Shown one piece after another: positions 1 to 6,417 of a stretch of DNA of 11,017 nucleotides. Under the pieces are notes generated by a model that saw only the letters and a program-made list of their open reading frames with translations, was not told the origin of the DNA and did not search any database. Both the position numbers and the translations under genes were made by a program. Position 1 is the first letter of the stretch; each line of letters opens with the position of its first letter. The stretch is from an uncultured Candidatus Competibacteraceae bacterium (lineage in GTDB: Bacteria; Pseudomonadota; Gammaproteobacteria; Competibacterales; Competibacteraceae), in assembly GCA_937872125.1 (NCBI GenBank), contig CALMNY010000250.1:1-11017 (forward strand). The letters are read 5' to 3'.

Positions 1-114
1 GCCAAGGACATGGCGGAGGAAGCCGAAGTCTTGCAGGACTACAGTCGCAAATCCAGCACGGGCGCGACCCTGGGCGATATTTTCAAGGAACAGATGAGCG
101 CACAGGACGATTGA
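1..114 (+). CDS. rpsA: 30S ribosomal protein S1, C-terminal end (partial)
   Basis: Only the last 37 codons and the TGA stop are in the window; the start lies upstream. The visible peptide ends in STGATLGDIFKEQMSAQDD, which resembles the tail of gammaproteobacterial S1 (residues after the last S1/OB-fold repeat, typically a segment such as TLGDL followed by a short polar end). S1 is the large mRNA-binding ribosomal protein that helps load mRNA with weak ribosome binding sites. The identification is strengthened by ihfB 59 bp downstream, because rpsA-ihfB is a conserved pair in gammaproteobacteria. No internal S1 repeat is visible, so the call rests on the tail and the context. Confidence 0.85.
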   Translation, partial: AKDMAEEAEVLQDYSRKSSTGATLGDIFKEQMSAQDD

Positions 115-173
115 CTTGAATGCGGGCGGCGCGGCGCTACTCCGCCGCGACCGCCGTTCACGGAGCACAGTTC

Positions 174-482
174 ATGACAAAATCGGAATTGATCGAGATT
201 CTGGCGCGCAAACGCAGCGATATTCCCTACAAGGATGTAGAGCAGGCCGTCAAGACGCTGCTGGAACAGATGAGCGATTCGCTGGCCCATGGCGAGCGGA
301 TCGAAATCCGTGGTTTTGGCAGTTTTTCACTCCACTTCCGGCCGCCGCGCGTGGGCCGCAATCCCAAAACCGGTGATGCCGTTACGCTGGCGGGCAAGTA
401 CGTCCCGCACTTCAAGCCAGGGAAGGAATTGCGCGAACGGGTTAATGACCGCGGTTTTGAAGGTGGTGATCCGTTGTTGTAA
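174..482 (+). CDS. ihfB: Integration host factor subunit beta
   Basis: This is the beta subunit of IHF, a heterodimeric DNA-bending protein that works with IhfA in recombination, replication and promoter architecture. The 102-residue product begins MTKSELIE and contains [17 protein letters not shown] (about 40-56), GRNPKTG (61-67) with the intercalating Pro64, and [17 protein letters not shown] (75-91), all hallmarks of IhfB. Arg46 and Glu44, used in DNA contact by the E. coli protein, are present. It is about 8 residues longer than E. coli IhfB because of a short GFEGGDPLL tail. The ATG at 174 is preferred to an upstream in-frame start at 120 because GGAG at 162-165 lies 8 nt before it and the family begins here. 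It follows rpsA and is closed by a terminator. Confidence 0.97.
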   Translation: MTKSELIEILARKRSDIPYKDVEQAVKTLLEQMSDSLAHGERIEIRGFGSFSLHFRPPRVGRNPKTGDAVTLAGKYVPHFKPGKELRERVNDRGFEGGDPLL

Positions 483-526
483 TTATCCTTTCAATCCGGC
501 AGGCTATCGGCTGTCATCCGCCCTTC

Positions 527-556
527 AAAAACCCACAAGCATGAAGTGGGTTTTTT
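527..556 (+). terminator. Rho-independent terminator after ihfB
   Basis: A 10-bp stem, AAAAACCCAC at 527-536 and GTGGGTTTTT at 546-555, encloses a 9-nt loop and runs into a T tract (551-556). The A tract on the left arm could let it also work for minus-strand transcription. It ends the rpsA-ihfB transcript and implies that lapA-lapB has its own promoter or depends on read-through. Confidence 0.88.
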
Positions 557-599
557 GTTGAGGTGCGCGAAACCCGGCTCTACCGTGAGTAGCGGATCG

Positions 600-616
600 C
601 GGTTCGAGCCGAACCG
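600..616. repeat. Perfect short inverted repeat upstream of lapA
   Basis: CGGTTCG (600-606) and CGAACCG (610-616) are perfect inverted arms around a 3-nt AGC centre, 32 bp before the lapA start. No T tract follows, so it is not a terminator. It could be an operator half-site pair or a hairpin in the lapA leader; no function is shown by the sequence. Confidence 0.5.
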
Positions 617-647
617 AGTTCAGGCCTTAGTTTAGCGGGGGAAACCG

Positions 648-950
648 ATGTTCTGGATTAAAGTCATTTTGATTACCATCGTCTTGCTGGTCGTGTTGTT
701 GCTGGGCGTGGAATTTTCGACGCTGAACGCTAATCCTGTTCAGGTTGATTACCTGCTGTACAAGTTGGAATTGCCGCTATCGCTGGTAGTGGTCGGTGCG
801 TTTACTGCGGGCGCGGTTGTCACCGCACTGATCGGAGCCTTCATCGTGCTGCCGTTGCGCTGGCGGGCGGCCCGCTTGCAACAGGCCATTGCTGGCAAGG
901 ATCAGGAAATCAGCCTGCTGGCCAAAAAGGTAGGCCGGGATGCCCATTGA
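648..950 (+). CDS. lapA: Lipopolysaccharide assembly protein LapA
   Basis: This small inner-membrane protein (100 aa) belongs to the LapA/YciS (DUF1049) family. Family members work with LapB in control of LPS assembly. Two hydrophobic segments are visible, about residues 2-22 and 42-68. The first ends in a conserved VEFSTLNANPVQVDYL segment, and the second is followed by a basic amphipathic stretch (LRWRAARLQQAI) and a short cytoplasmic coiled region to the C-terminus. The start has a purine-rich GGGGGA at 637-642. lapB begins 25 bp downstream, the arrangement seen in E. coli, so the two are very likely one operon. Length matches the family (about 100 aa). Confidence 0.92.
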   Translation: MFWIKVILITIVLLVVLLLGVEFSTLNANPVQVDYLLYKLELPLSLVVVGAFTAGAVVTALIGAFIVLPLRWRAARLQQAIAGKDQEISLLAKKVGRDAH

Positions 951-975
951 CGCGCCGGTGGTGCGCCGCTAGGTC

Positions 976-2148
976 ATGCTGGAGCTACTCTGGTTGCTGC
1001 TGCCGGTTGCCGCGGCCTCAGGCTGGTGGGTGGCCCGGCGCGAGTATACCGGGCGGCGCCGTCGCACGACGGTTCGTAATGCCGAATACTTCAAGGGGTT
1101 GAATTATCTGATCGAAGACAAGCCCGATCAGGCCATCGAGGTCTTTACCCGCATGGCCGGCGTGGACCGGAATACCGCCGAGATTCATCTGGCGCTGGGC
1201 AATTTGTTCCGACGCCGGGGCGAGGTGGATCGGGCGATCCATGTTCATGCCAATCTGATCACCCGCTCCTCACTCACTGCGGAGCAGCGCCGCCGGGCGA
1301 TGCTCGAACTGGGCGAGGATTATTTGCGGGCCGGTCTGTTTGACCGGGCTGAGGAGCTGTTTCGGGAACTGGTGGAACAACCTGATCATACGCAGGTGGC
1401 CTTGGCGCGGCTCATCCATATTTTCCAGCAGGAAAAGGATTGGCGTCAGGCGATTACCCATTGCGACCGCCTGAAGGAGATCGGCGGCGAATCCAAACAG
1501 CGGGAGACTGCGCACTTCTGCTGTGAACTGGCCGAGGAAGCCGCCGCCGGCGGCCAGGACGAGGAGGCCCGAAGCTGGTTGCGCGAGGCGTTGACGCGCG
1601 ATCCGGACTGCGCGCGGGCCAATCTGTTATTAGGCCGGCTGGCGATGCGGGCCGGCGATTATCGGGCGGCCATTGTCGCGTTCCAGGCTGTTGAGCGACA
1701 GGATCGGGGGTATTTCCCGGAGGTGATCAAGCCCCTGAGTTCCTGTTATGACGCCCTGGGCCAACTGGATCAGTGGGGCGCATATTTACGGGAGGTTCAG
1801 CAACGGGATCACGGCGGGCGCATTACCGATGCCCTGGTGGATTGGCTCTTGCGGCAGGAGGGCGAAGAGGCGGCGTTCCGGTTTCTCGAACGCGAACTCC
1901 AGGAGTACCCGACCCTGCTCGGGCTGCGGCGGTTGGTTGAAATCCAGTTGGGGCGGGGGATGGGAGCGGGGTATGCCGACTTGCACGTCTTGCACTGCGT
2001 CAGTGCCCAAATGCTGAACAGCGCCGCCCGCTACCGGTGCGCTAACTGTGGTTTTATCGTCAAATCGCTGCCCTGGTGTTGTCCCAGTTGCCAGCAGTGG
2101 AATACCATCAAGCCGATGCCTGACCTGGTCATGAAGACCAGCGGCTAA
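976..2148 (+). CDS. lapB: Lipopolysaccharide assembly protein LapB (YciM)
   Basis: LapB is a membrane-anchored TPR protein that, in E. coli, serves as the adaptor linking FtsH proteolysis to LpxC and so limits LPS synthesis. The 390-aa product matches the 389-aa E. coli protein in length. It has an N-terminal membrane anchor (about 2-20), a long run of TPR helices (about 35-330) and a C-terminal rubredoxin-like metal site: Cys355-x2-Cys358 and Cys369-x2-Cys372, within YRCANCGF and CCPSCQQWNTIKP. Cys368 is an additional cysteine where the E. coli protein has His. An in-frame TAG at 970-972 makes ATG 976 the first possible ATG start. The ribosome binding site is weak, which fits coupling to lapA just upstream. 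Confidence 0.96.
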   Translation: MLELLWLLLPVAAASGWWVARREYTGRRRRTTVRNAEYFKGLNYLIEDKPDQAIEVFTRMAGVDRNTAEIHLALGNLFRRRGEVDRAIHVHANLITRSSLTAEQRRRAMLELGEDYLRAGLFDRAEELFRELVEQPDHTQVALARLIHIFQQEKDWRQAITHCDRLKEIGGESKQRETAHFCCELAEEAAAGGQDEEARSWLREALTRDPDCARANLLLGRLAMRAGDYRAAIVAFQAVERQDRGYFPEVIKPLSSCYDALGQLDQWGAYLREVQQRDHGGRITDALVDWLLRQEGEEAAFRFLERELQEYPTLLGLRRLVEIQLGRGMGAGYADLHVLHCVSAQMLNSAARYRCANCGFIVKSLPWCCPSCQQWNTIKPMPDLVMKTSG

Positions 2149-2179
2149 CGCCCGTTCTAAAAAAAAGCGGTCACCCGGG

Positions 2180-2207
2180 TTGCATTTCCACAATTTTGTT
2201 CTATTTT
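2180..2207 (+). promoter_or_regulatory. Possible promoter of the ComEA-like gene
   Basis: TTGCAT (2180-2185) and TATTTT (2202-2207) are separated by 16 bp in an AT-rich patch between lapB and the next gene. Both boxes match the sigma-70 consensus only partly. The 118-bp gap holds nothing else clear; the A run at 2160-2166 has no hairpin in front of it. Confidence 0.3.
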
Positions 2208-2266
2208 TTCCATGCCGGCTGTTTGTTGCCGACCGACAAAGTGATCAAGAATAAAAGGAGTGCCCA

Positions 2267-2716
2267 ATGAAATTGTTGCATATGGTTTTTGCGGCTGCTC
2301 TGGCCGTGTTCTCCGCCATGGCTTTTGCCCAGGCTATTGACATCAACACCGCGACCGCTGAGCAGTTGGAAAAAGGCTTGAAGGGGATCGGTCCCAAAAA
2401 GGCGGCCGATATCGTCAAGTATCGGGAAGCCAACGGCCCTTTCCAGTCGGTGGATGACTTGGCTAAAGTGCCGGGCATCAAGGGCAAAACTCTTGAGAAA
2501 GTCAAGCCGATGGTAACCGTAGGTGGAGCAGAGCCGGCGGCAGCGGCTCCGGCGGCGCCCGCGATGCCGGCGGCGGTTCCGGCGGTTCCGGCGGCGCCCG
2601 CGATGCCGGCGGCGGTTCCGGCAGTGCCGGCGGCTCCGGCGGCGCCCGCGGTTCCGGCTAAACCGGCAGTTCCCGCTATGCCTGCTACTCCGACCCCCCC
2701 CGCTGCGCCCAAGTAG
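2267..2716 (+). CDS. Secreted ComEA-like helix-hairpin-helix protein with Ala/Pro-rich tail
   Basis: The 149-aa product has a signal peptide (residues 1-21, cleavage probably after AFA). A compact double helix-hairpin-helix domain follows: DINTATAEQLEK, LKGIGPKKAADIVKYRE (about 38-54) and LAKVPGIKGKTLEKVKPMV (about 65-83). This is the DNA-binding module of ComEA, the periplasmic DNA receptor for natural transformation. Many gammaproteobacteria carry such short ComEA-like proteins, and a DNA uptake role is inferred, not shown. After residue 88 the protein is almost only Ala, Pro, Val and Met to the end, partly as two 13-residue repeats. Such a tail could span or bind the cell wall. AAGGAG at 2255-2260 fixes the ATG. 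A strong terminator follows, so it may be a single-gene unit. Confidence 0.85.
   Translation: MKLLHMVFAAALAVFSAMAFAQAIDINTATAEQLEKGLKGIGPKKAADIVKYREANGPFQSVDDLAKVPGIKGKTLEKVKPMVTVGGAEPAAAAPAAPAMPAAVPAVPAAPAMPAAVPAVPAAPAAPAVPAKPAVPAMPATPTPPAAPK
2551..2628 (+). repeat. Two tandem 39-bp repeats encoding Ala/Pro tail
   Basis: The unit beginning GGCGGCGCCCGCGATG occurs at 2551-2589 and 2590-2628, with differences only near the end of the second copy. Each encodes 13 residues of the form AAPAMPAAVPAVP. A third, diverged partial unit follows. The in-frame period means copy-number change would lengthen or shorten the tail without breaking the gene. Confidence 0.9.
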
Positions 2717-2755
2717 TAATTGTTCCCGCTTGTCTGATCCGGCGATGGATCGTGT

Positions 2756-2786
2756 GTTGGCCGCCCACCGGGCGGCCAACGTTTTA
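2756..2786 (+). terminator. Rho-independent terminator after the ComEA-like gene
   Basis: GTTGGCCGCCC (2756-2766) and GGGCGGCCAAC (2770-2780) form a perfect 11-bp stem with a 3-nt ACC loop, followed by GTTTTAT. It lies 40 bp after the stop codon and separates this gene from the lol operon. Confidence 0.92.
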
Positions 2787-2790
2787 TAAT
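2785..2790 (+). promoter_or_regulatory. Consensus -10 box in front of lolC
   Basis: A perfect TATAAT lies 47 bp before the lolC ATG and overlaps the end of the preceding terminator tail. No good -35 box lies at the right distance, as that position falls inside the terminator stem. It is a plausible start site for the lol operon but could be chance. Confidence 0.4.
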
Positions 2791-2837
2791 GGCGCGCGTT
2801 CCGGCAACGAACGTTGCCGCCAATTGGAATCGTGTCC

Positions 2838-4088
2838 ATGTTTCGTCCCCTGGAGTTGTTCATCGGCCTGCGCTACACCCGCGCCAAGCGCCGCAATCAT
2901 TTCATTTCCTTCATTTCCCTGACCTCGATGCTTGGCATTGCGCTGGGCATTACCGCCTTGATCACCGTGTTGTCGGTGATGAACGGGTTCCAGCAGGAAT
3001 TGCGCGGGCGCATTCTGGCGATGACCGCCCACGCCACCCTCAGCCGCTGGGATGGGCTGGTGGAGGATTGGGCGGCGGTGCGCGAGCAGGCGCTGCGCCA
3101 TCCCCAAGTCCAGGGCGGCGCGCCCTACATCCGGGGCGAGGCGATGCTCAACAATGCTTCGCTGGTCAGCGGTGCATTGATTCAGGGCATCCTGCCGGCA
3201 GAGGAGCAGCAGGTGTCCGACATCGGCGGCAAGATGGTTCAGGGTTCGCTGGATGATTTACGCCCTGGCCGGTTTGGCGTGGTGCTCGGCCAGGAACTGG
3301 CCAATGTGCTGGGCGTGGGGCTGGGCGACAAGGTGATAGTGATTACCCCGCAGGCCAATGTGACGCCCGCCGGCGTGCTGCCGCGCCTCAAGCGGTTCGA
3401 GGTGGTGGGTCTGTTCAAGGCCGGTATGTATGAGTACGACCGGGGGCTGGCGCTGGCGCACATCGCCGATGTGGGCAAGCTGTTCCAGTTTCCCGAGGGC
3501 GCGGTTAACGGGGTGCGGCTGCGGCTGAACGATCTGTTTCAGGCGCCGCGTCTGGTCCGTCAACTCGCCAGTCAGTTGCCGGAGGGCTATCTGGCGCGGG
3601 ACTGGACCCAGGATCACGCCAGCTTCTTCCGGGCGGTGCAGATCGAGAAGACGGCGATGTTCGTGATTCTGACCCTGATCGTGGCGGTGGCGGCGTTCAA
3701 CATCGTTTCGGCGTTGGTGATGGTGGTGACCGACAAGCAGGCCGACATCGCCATCCTGCGCACCCTGGGGGCGACTCCGCTCAGCGTCATGGGCATCTTC
3801 ATCGTCCAGGGCATCACCATCGGGCTGGTGGGCACTCTGCTGGGACTGATTGGCGGGGTGTCGCTGGCGACCCATGTGGATGTGGTGGTGCCGTTCATCG
3901 AGCGGGCGCTCGGCATGAAGTTTCTGGCCCCGGATGTTTACCTGATCAGCGATTTGCCGTCACAGGTGCAATGGGGCGATGTCTGGACCATCGGCCTGGT
4001 GGCATTCGGTCTGGCGACGCTGGCGACGTTGTATCCGGCCTGGCGTGCGGCGCGGACCCAACCGGCGGAGGCGCTACGTTATGAATGA
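2838..4088 (+). CDS. lolC: Lipoprotein-releasing ABC transporter permease (LolC/LolE/LolF family)
   Basis: This is the inner-membrane permease of the Lol system, which lifts outer-membrane lipoproteins out of the inner membrane and hands them to LolA. The 416-aa product has the family layout: TM1 (about 24-47) after the signature [20 protein letters not shown], a large periplasmic domain (about 50-270), three TM segments (about 272-300, 320-345, 380-402), and the closing [18 protein letters not shown]. The segment [16 protein letters not shown] (about 299-314) is the coupling region that contacts Lol[14 protein letters not shown] in the periplasmic domain resembles the LolA-binding hook of LolC. 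ATG 2838 gives the family N-terminus; an upstream TTG (2814) is rejected. Only one permease gene is next to lolD, so it may form a homodimer as in LolF-type systems. Confidence 0.93.
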   Translation: MFRPLELFIGLRYTRAKRRNHFISFISLTSMLGIALGITALITVLSVMNGFQQELRGRILAMTAHATLSRWDGLVEDWAAVREQALRHPQVQGGAPYIRGEAMLNNASLVSGALIQGILPAEEQQVSDIGGKMVQGSLDDLRPGRFGVVLGQELANVLGVGLGDKVIVITPQANVTPAGVLPRLKRFEVVGLFKAGMYEYDRGLALAHIADVGKLFQFPEGAVNGVRLRLNDLFQAPRLVRQLASQLPEGYLARDWTQDHASFFRAVQIEKTAMFVILTLIVAVAAFNIVSALVMVVTDKQADIAILRTLGATPLSVMGIFIVQGITIGLVGTLLGLIGGVSLATHVDVVVPFIERALGMKFLAPDVYLISDLPSQVQWGDVWTIGLVAFGLATLATLYPAWRAARTQPAEALRYE

Positions 4089-4779
4089 GGCGGCGGCGAT
4101 GGCGGCGGCGGTGCTGGAATGCCGGCAACTGGCCAAGACCTTTCGGCAGGGCGATGAGCGGCTGGAGGTATTGCAGGGCGTGGATTGGCAGGTGCAGCGC
4201 GGCGAGCGGCTGGCGATCATTGGCAGCTCCGGCTCCGGCAAGAGCACGCTGCTGCATCTGTTGGGCGGGCTGGATACGCCGACCGCCGGCTCGGTGTGGG
4301 TGATGGGTCAGGAATTGAGCCGGCTGAGCGACGCCAACCGGGGCCGGCTGCGCAACCGCTGTCTGGGATTTATCTATCAGTTCCATCACCTGTTGTCGGA
4401 ATTCACCGCGCTGGAAAATGTGGCGATGCCGCTGCTGATTCGTGGCACGGCGCCGGCCAAAGCCAGGGAGCAGGCGGCGGAACTACTGGGACGGGTTGGC
4501 CTGGGCCAGCGCCTGACGCACAAGCCGGGCGAGCTGTCCGGCGGCGAGCGCCAGCGGGCGGCGGTGGCGCGGGCCTTGATCACCGAACCGGCCTGCGTGC
4601 TGGCCGACGAGCCGACCGGCAATCTCGACCGGCACAGCGCCGAGCAGGTGTTTGAACTGATGCTGGAACTCAACCGCGATCTGGGGACCAGTTTTGTCGT
4701 GGTCACGCACGATCCGGGCCTGGCGGCGCGAATGGATGCCGTGTGGCGGTTGAGCGATGGAGTGCTGGCCAGGGAGTAG
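4081..4779 (+). CDS. lolD: Lipoprotein-releasing system ATP-binding protein LolD
   Basis: LolD is the cytoplasmic ATPase that powers lipoprotein release together with the LolC/E/F permease. The 232-aa product carries every ABC motif: Walker [10 protein letters not shown] (48-56), Q-loop at Gln100 within [17 protein letters not shown] (a LolD-type sequence), signature LSGGERQR (152-159), Walker B VLADEP (173-178) with catalytic Glu177, D-loop GNLD and H-loop His210 (VVTHD). Length equals that of E. coli LolD (233 aa). The chosen ATG at 4081 overlaps the last 8 bp of lolC, the usual sign of translational coupling; a second ATG at 4099 is a less likely start. No lolE follows: the next plus-strand material is a kinase remnant. 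Confidence 0.95.
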   Translation: MNEAAAMAAAVLECRQLAKTFRQGDERLEVLQGVDWQVQRGERLAIIGSSGSGKSTLLHLLGGLDTPTAGSVWVMGQELSRLSDANRGRLRNRCLGFIYQFHHLLSEFTALENVAMPLLIRGTAPAKAREQAAELLGRVGLGQRLTHKPGELSGGERQRAAVARALITEPACVLADEPTGNLDRHSAEQVFELMLELNRDLGTSFVVVTHDPGLAARMDAVWRLSDGVLARE

Positions 4780-4790
4780 AGTGACTCCCT
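4771..4790. other. Hairpin across the lolD stop codon
   Basis: AGGGAGT (4771-4777) and ACTCCCT (4784-4790) form a 7-bp stem with a 6-nt loop, including the lolD stop TAG (4777-4779). There is no T tract after it, so it is at most a weak or Rho-assisted end of the lol transcript. Confidence 0.35.
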
Positions 4791-4796
4791 TGATGG

Positions 4797-4907
4797 TTAG
4801 GAGCGGCCCTGGCCATGCGCCAGCAGATCGTCGAACACCACGGCGGGCAGATTTGGGTAGAGTCGGAACTCGGTAAGGGCAGCGTCTTCCGCTTCACGCT
4901 GCCGTTC
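4797..4907 (+). pseudogene. Remnant of a histidine kinase ATPase domain (C-terminal end)
   Basis: One frame, opened just after a TGA at 4791-4793, reads [18 protein letters not shown] and then [19 protein letters not shown]. This is the end of a HATPase_c domain: the degraded G2 box (normally GLGLAI), the conserved IVEHHGG helix and turn, and the [15 protein letters not shown] strand pair at the end of most kinases. The frame stays open from ATG 4815 to TAA 4962, giving a 49-codon ORF, but the last 18 codons run antisense into the end of the aldolase gene and look unrelated. Nothing of the HisKA or N and G1 boxes remains. It differs from the matching end of the hybrid kinase in this window (ICKRLVALMGGEIGAESQVG), so it comes from another kinase. 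Whether the small ORF is translated is unknown. Confidence 0.75.
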
Positions 4908-4935
4908 ACCCACGCCGCCTGCGCGCCGTATTCCC

Positions 4936-5505
4936 TCAAATCTTGCCCGCCTGCTGGGCAATAAAGGCAGTTTTGGCCGACAGTTCCAGCGAACAGGTCC
5001 ATTTGTAGGCCAGATTGAGGCTGTCGGCGCAGGCGTAGACGCCATGACCGCGCACTACGGCGATGGGATAGTCGGCCAGGATTTCGGCGACCAGGCGCGG
5101 CGAGCGGGTGGCGTACTGATCGTAGGGAATGGTCAGCACCGGCACCCGGCTGAAATACAACTGCCCCTCGAAATCCGCCGGGAAAAATTCCTCGTTGTCC
5201 ATGGTCATCGCCACCGAGTAGGGACCGTGGCTGTGCAGCAGGGCGCGGGCTTCGGGGTTGGCCTGGTATACCGCCAAGTGCAGGCGGGCATCCATCGAAG
5301 CGCCCTTGCCGATCATGCCGTCAAGGCGGCATTCGACGAGATCGCCGCTGCTGAGCGTGTCGGCGCAACAGCCGGTGGGTGTGATCCAGAAAGCATCGCC
5401 ATCCCGCACTGAGGCGTTGCCGCTGTGGGAGTCGTTGAGACCGTACTGGCGCAGCCAGTGGTAATGTCGGACCAGATCGTCTTTAAGGTTCATATTCAAT
5501 TCCAT
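4936..5505 (-). CDS. Class II aldolase/adducin family protein
   Basis: This 189-aa protein belongs to the zinc-dependent class II aldolase/adducin fold (FucA, RhaD, AraD, MtnB). Visible motifs are SGNASVR and WITPTGC (phosphate-binding loops), LLHSHGPYS with zinc ligands His91 and His93, and VVRGHGVYA with His154. Numbered from the TTG just upstream, these are 92, 94 and 155, the same numbers as the FucA ligands. The position of FucA catalytic Glu73 is Asp here ([12 protein letters not shown]). The substrate cannot be told; a sugar-phosphate aldolase, a dehydratase or an epimerase are all possible. ATG 5505 is used, but ATG 5493 has a better purine stretch (TGGA) in front and may be the true start. 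The gene lies 11 bp after the cpdA stop on the same strand, so the two are probably co-transcribed. Confidence 0.88.
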   Translation of the reverse strand: MELNMNLKDDLVRHYHWLRQYGLNDSHSGNASVRDGDAFWITPTGCCADTLSSGDLVECRLDGMIGKGASMDARLHLAVYQANPEARALLHSHGPYSVAMTMDNEEFFPADFEGQLYFSRVPVLTIPYDQYATRSPRLVAEILADYPIAVVRGHGVYACADSLNLAYKWTCSLELSAKTAFIAQQAGKI

Positions 5506-5516
5506 CAAAAGGTTGG

Positions 5517-6317
5517 TCAGGCCGGGACCCGCCGGGTCAGGCCGTGTTGCCGAGCCGGTAAAGTGACCCGCTCCACGCCGGTTTTCAACGTTCCATCGGG
5601 ATACAGCTCGAGCCAGCGATAGCCGGGCGGGAGATCATCCACGCACGGCTCCGGGGCGTCAGGTTTGAATTGCACCGACGTGGCGGGGGTGGCCAGCAGG
5701 CGCATGGAACCGCGCTGAGCGGCAAATTCACCGTGGATATGCCCCCAGACCAGTGCCCGGACTTGTGGATAACGTTCCAGCACCGCGAACAGCGCCGCGC
5801 CGTTGCTGACCGTCATGGTGTCGAGCCAGGCTGCGCCGATGGGCAACGGGTTGTGGTGCAGGCAGACCAACGTAGGCCGTTCGAAGTCCGTCGCCAGCAC
5901 GGTATCCAGCAGCGCCAGCTCAGCCGAGGCCAGATGGCCGTCGGGTGTACCGGGGAAACTGGAATCGAGCAGCACGAACTGCCAGTGCCCGGCGACGAAG
6001 TATCGTAGCCACTGCACCATGCTGCCACGCAAGGTCCGGCTCATGATCGCCGGGAAGTCGTGATTACCCGGCAGGCAATAGACCGGCAGGGCCAGCGGTT
6101 CCAGTATGGCGATCAGACGGTCATAGGCGTCCGGTTCGTCGCCGACCAGATCGCCAGTCGCCAGAATAAAGTCAGGCGCAGGATCGCGCGCCTGGATGTG
6201 CGCCAGCACCGCGTTCAGCCCGGCGTCCACGTCGGCGCCCCACAGGCGGCTGCCAGGACTGACCTTGAGATGCAGGTCGGTAATCTGAACGATTCGGAGC
6301 GGGGCAGCGGTGGGCAT
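5517..6317 (-). CDS. cpdA: 3',5'-cyclic-AMP phosphodiesterase CpdA
   Basis: CpdA is a cytoplasmic metallophosphoesterase that hydrolyses cAMP to AMP and so lowers CRP signalling. The 266-aa product has the full set of metal ligands: ITDLHL (Asp14, His16), ATGDLV (Asp56), LPGNHDF (Asn85, His86), LHHNPLP (His154) and GHIHGE (His193, His195). The segments SWLD-like AAWLDTM, LLATPATSVQFKPD (about 207-220) and GYRWLELYPDGTLKT match E. coli CpdA (275 aa) closely, which separates it from other phosphoesterases. An upstream in-frame start at 6515 lies inside the kinase gene and is rejected; ATG 6317 has GAGGA 7 nt before it. The 100-bp gap to the kinase stop shows no terminator, so read-through from the kinase gene is possible. 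Confidence 0.95.
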   Translation of the reverse strand: MPTAAPLRIVQITDLHLKVSPGSRLWGADVDAGLNAVLAHIQARDPAPDFILATGDLVGDEPDAYDRLIAILEPLALPVYCLPGNHDFPAIMSRTLRGSMVQWLRYFVAGHWQFVLLDSSFPGTPDGHLASAELALLDTVLATDFERPTLVCLHHNPLPIGAAWLDTMTVSNGAALFAVLERYPQVRALVWGHIHGEFAAQRGSMRLLATPATSVQFKPDAPEPCVDDLPPGYRWLELYPDGTLKTGVERVTLPARQHGLTRRVPA

Positions 6318-6417
6318 GGGCAAATCCTCGGCTAGAAAAAGGAAACCAAGTAATTTAGCGGATTTTGCAGCCCGATGGCCATTGATTAACGCCGCGCGAT
6401 CCGGGGGCGAAGGAACG

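Noticed and set aside
120..173. Longer ihfB start at 120
   Set aside because: The added residues do not occur in IhfB, while ATG 174 has GGAG at the right distance.
2149..2185. Possible terminator after lapB at the A run
   Set aside because: There is no plus-strand hairpin before a T tract; the A run and the short CCCGGG palindrome do not form a terminator.
2245..2823. Minus-strand Gly/Ala-rich frame resembling a glycine-repeat protein
   Set aside because: It is the reverse of the Ala/Pro tail repeats and signal peptide region of the ComEA-like gene and crosses a terminator; it has no start context of its own.
3258..3875. Minus-strand His/Gln-rich frame of 205 codons
   Set aside because: It is antisense to the conserved lolC coding sequence, with composition typical of a shadow frame.
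4943..4961. Terminator of the aldolase gene (TTGCCC/GGGCAA stem on the minus strand)
   Set aside because: The 6-bp stem lies within the last codons and has no T tract after it.
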